Source of the DNA: Paracoccaceae bacterium | Lineage (GTDB): Bacteria; Pseudomonadota; Alphaproteobacteria; Rhodobacterales; Rhodobacteraceae | Assembly (NCBI GenBank): GCA_013139635.1 | Contig: WTAL01000034.1 | Location: 1 to 42,797 of the forward strand | DNA: 42,797 nucleotides | Direction of reading: 5' to 3' | The notes under the pieces: generated by a model | Databases searched by the model: none | What the model was told of the DNA's origin: nothing | Seen by the model: the letters and a program-made list of their open reading frames with translations, nothing else | Program-made: the position numbers and the translations under genes | In this document: positions 42,126 through 42,797 of the stretch, piece after piece | Layout: each line of letters opens with the position of its first letter | Position numbering within the stretch: position 1 is the first letter of the stretch

Positions 42126-42797
42126 GCCGCCAGCCCTTTACCAGCTTTATTATGCTTGGTGCGATGCGCAGCGGCTCCAACCTGCTTGAGAAGTTTCTCA
42201 ACCAATATGAAGGGCTGGTTTGCCACGGGGAGCTGTTTCATAAATCCTTTATTGGTGTGCAGGGCTGCCAAAAATTTCTTGGGATTGAAACCGAAGCCCG
42301 AAATGAAGACCCGCAGCGCCTACTGGACGCAGTGCGCGCGAACACCCCCCACAAAATAACGGGATATCGGTTCTTTCAGGATCATGATGAAAAGGTCATG
42401 GAAGCCGCACTCAAAGATCGGTATTGCGCTAAAATCATCCTGACCCGTGACCCTGTTGAGAGCTTTGTTTCGCTGCAAATCGCGCTGGAAACGCAGCAAT
42501 GGCTGGTTTCGGATATTGCGCACCGCAAAGACGTGCAAATTCATTTTGATCTTGAAGAATACGCAACCTACTTAAAAGACCGCACAGCTTTTTATGGCCG
42601 CATATCGCAATCTTTGACCACAAGCGAGCAGCCCTATTTCGAAATAGATTACGAAATGCTGACGGATGTGAATAACATCAACCGCCTTGCGGCTTTCATT
42701 GGGGATAGGGCTGGTAAGGCTGTGCTAGAAGAGCCGATAAAGCGGCAAAACCCGGGGGCGCTGGCCCATAAGATTTCCAATATTCAAGAGGTGCGCG
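42122..42797 (+). CDS. Sulfotransferase family protein, 3' end beyond the window
   Basis: The frame opens with GTG 42122, overlapping the previous stop as GTGA, and stays open for 225 codons to the window end. GAMRSGSNLL (13-22) matches the 5' phosphosulfate-binding loop of PAPS-dependent sulfotransferases (PRSGSNLL type), and LTRDPVESFVS (107-117) matches the 3' phosphate-binding strand and helix with Arg and Ser. CHGELFHK (34-41) is as in Stf0/NodH-like enzymes. It should transfer sulfate from PAPS to a sugar or other acceptor, making PAP that CysQ, first gene of this run, can remove. No membrane segment is seen. Confidence 0.88.
   Translation, partial: MSRQPFTSFIMLGAMRSGSNLLEKFLNQYEGLVCHGELFHKSFIGVQGCQKFLGIETEARNEDPQRLLDAVRANTPHKITGYRFFQDHDEKVMEAALKDRYCAKIILTRDPVESFVSLQIALETQQWLVSDIAHRKDVQIHFDLEEYATYLKDRTAFYGRISQSLTTSEQPYFEIDYEMLTDVNNINRLAAFIGDRAGKAVLEEPIKRQNPGALAHKISNIQEVR

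Noticed and set aside
1-42797. tRNA or rRNA genes, CRISPR arrays, phage genes
   Set aside because: Nothing resembling cloverleaf tRNAs, rRNA segments, regular repeat-spacer arrays or phage structural genes was noticed on either strand; a covariance-model search would be needed to be certain about small RNAs.

Overview
The window looks like a piece of an alphaproteobacterial chromosome, most likely Rhodobacterales (roseobacter type). The signs are gene order (hslVU, smr, mltA, Tim44-like, secB, dnaQ, coaE, aroE, maf | hemE, hemJ, rho, mnmE, mnmG, rsmG, parA, parB), perfect ParB sites written into the start of mnmG and into rsmG, and a core-2/I-branching glycosyltransferase with a long C-terminal extension typical of that order. 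The genus cannot be named from sequence reading alone. Coding density is very high: most neighbours overlap by 1 to 30 nt, often as ATGA, and several genes start with GTG or TTG.

Layout. 1-244: the 3' end of an insertion sequence (IS6-like end) that has cut an endonuclease/exonuclease/phosphatase gene. 395-4886: hslV, a polytopic membrane protein, hslU, and a secreted DUF2125-like protein. 4920-7210 (minus): smr, mltA and a Tim44-like gene. 7335-8362: fxsA and secB. 8359-11060 (minus): maf, aroE, coaE, dnaQ. 11061-11369: an intergenic gap with a cluster of DnaA boxes and an AT-rich palindrome, the best candidate for the chromosomal origin. 11370-19764 (plus): hemE, hemJ, rho, mnmE, mnmG, rsmG, parA, parB. 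19761-22968 (minus): rph, rdgB, a RidA-like gene, hemW, a DUF454 membrane protein. 23077-24723: hrcA, grpE. 24720-27335 (minus): mutS. 27471-30614: maeB and a PfkB sugar kinase. 30583-33707 (minus): dnaK, dnaJ. 33898-35083 (minus): a polysaccharide-type ABC permease and an acyl-CoA thioesterase. 35193-42797 (plus): cysQ, four glycosyltransferases, galU, and a sulfotransferase cut by the window end.

How the parts fit. The origin candidate sits between two divergent gene runs, so genes immediately on both sides would be read in the direction of the leaving forks. About 4.2 and 6.1 kb from its hemE edge lie two perfect 16-bp parS sites inside coding sequence, just upstream of parA-parB, so an origin and a complete partition system appear together. 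Heat-shock functions (hslVU, hrcA-grpE, dnaK-dnaJ) are spread over three loci. The right end is probably a surface polysaccharide locus: GalU makes UDP-glucose, the glycosyltransferases assemble a glycan, the sulfotransferase would sulfate it or another acceptor, and CysQ would remove the PAP by-product.

No tRNA, rRNA, CRISPR array or phage genes were seen. Nothing here is proven to be a new system. The items most worth following are the origin plus coding-embedded parS sites, the membrane gene between hslV and hslU, the sulfated-glycan locus, and terminators placed inside convergent genes.
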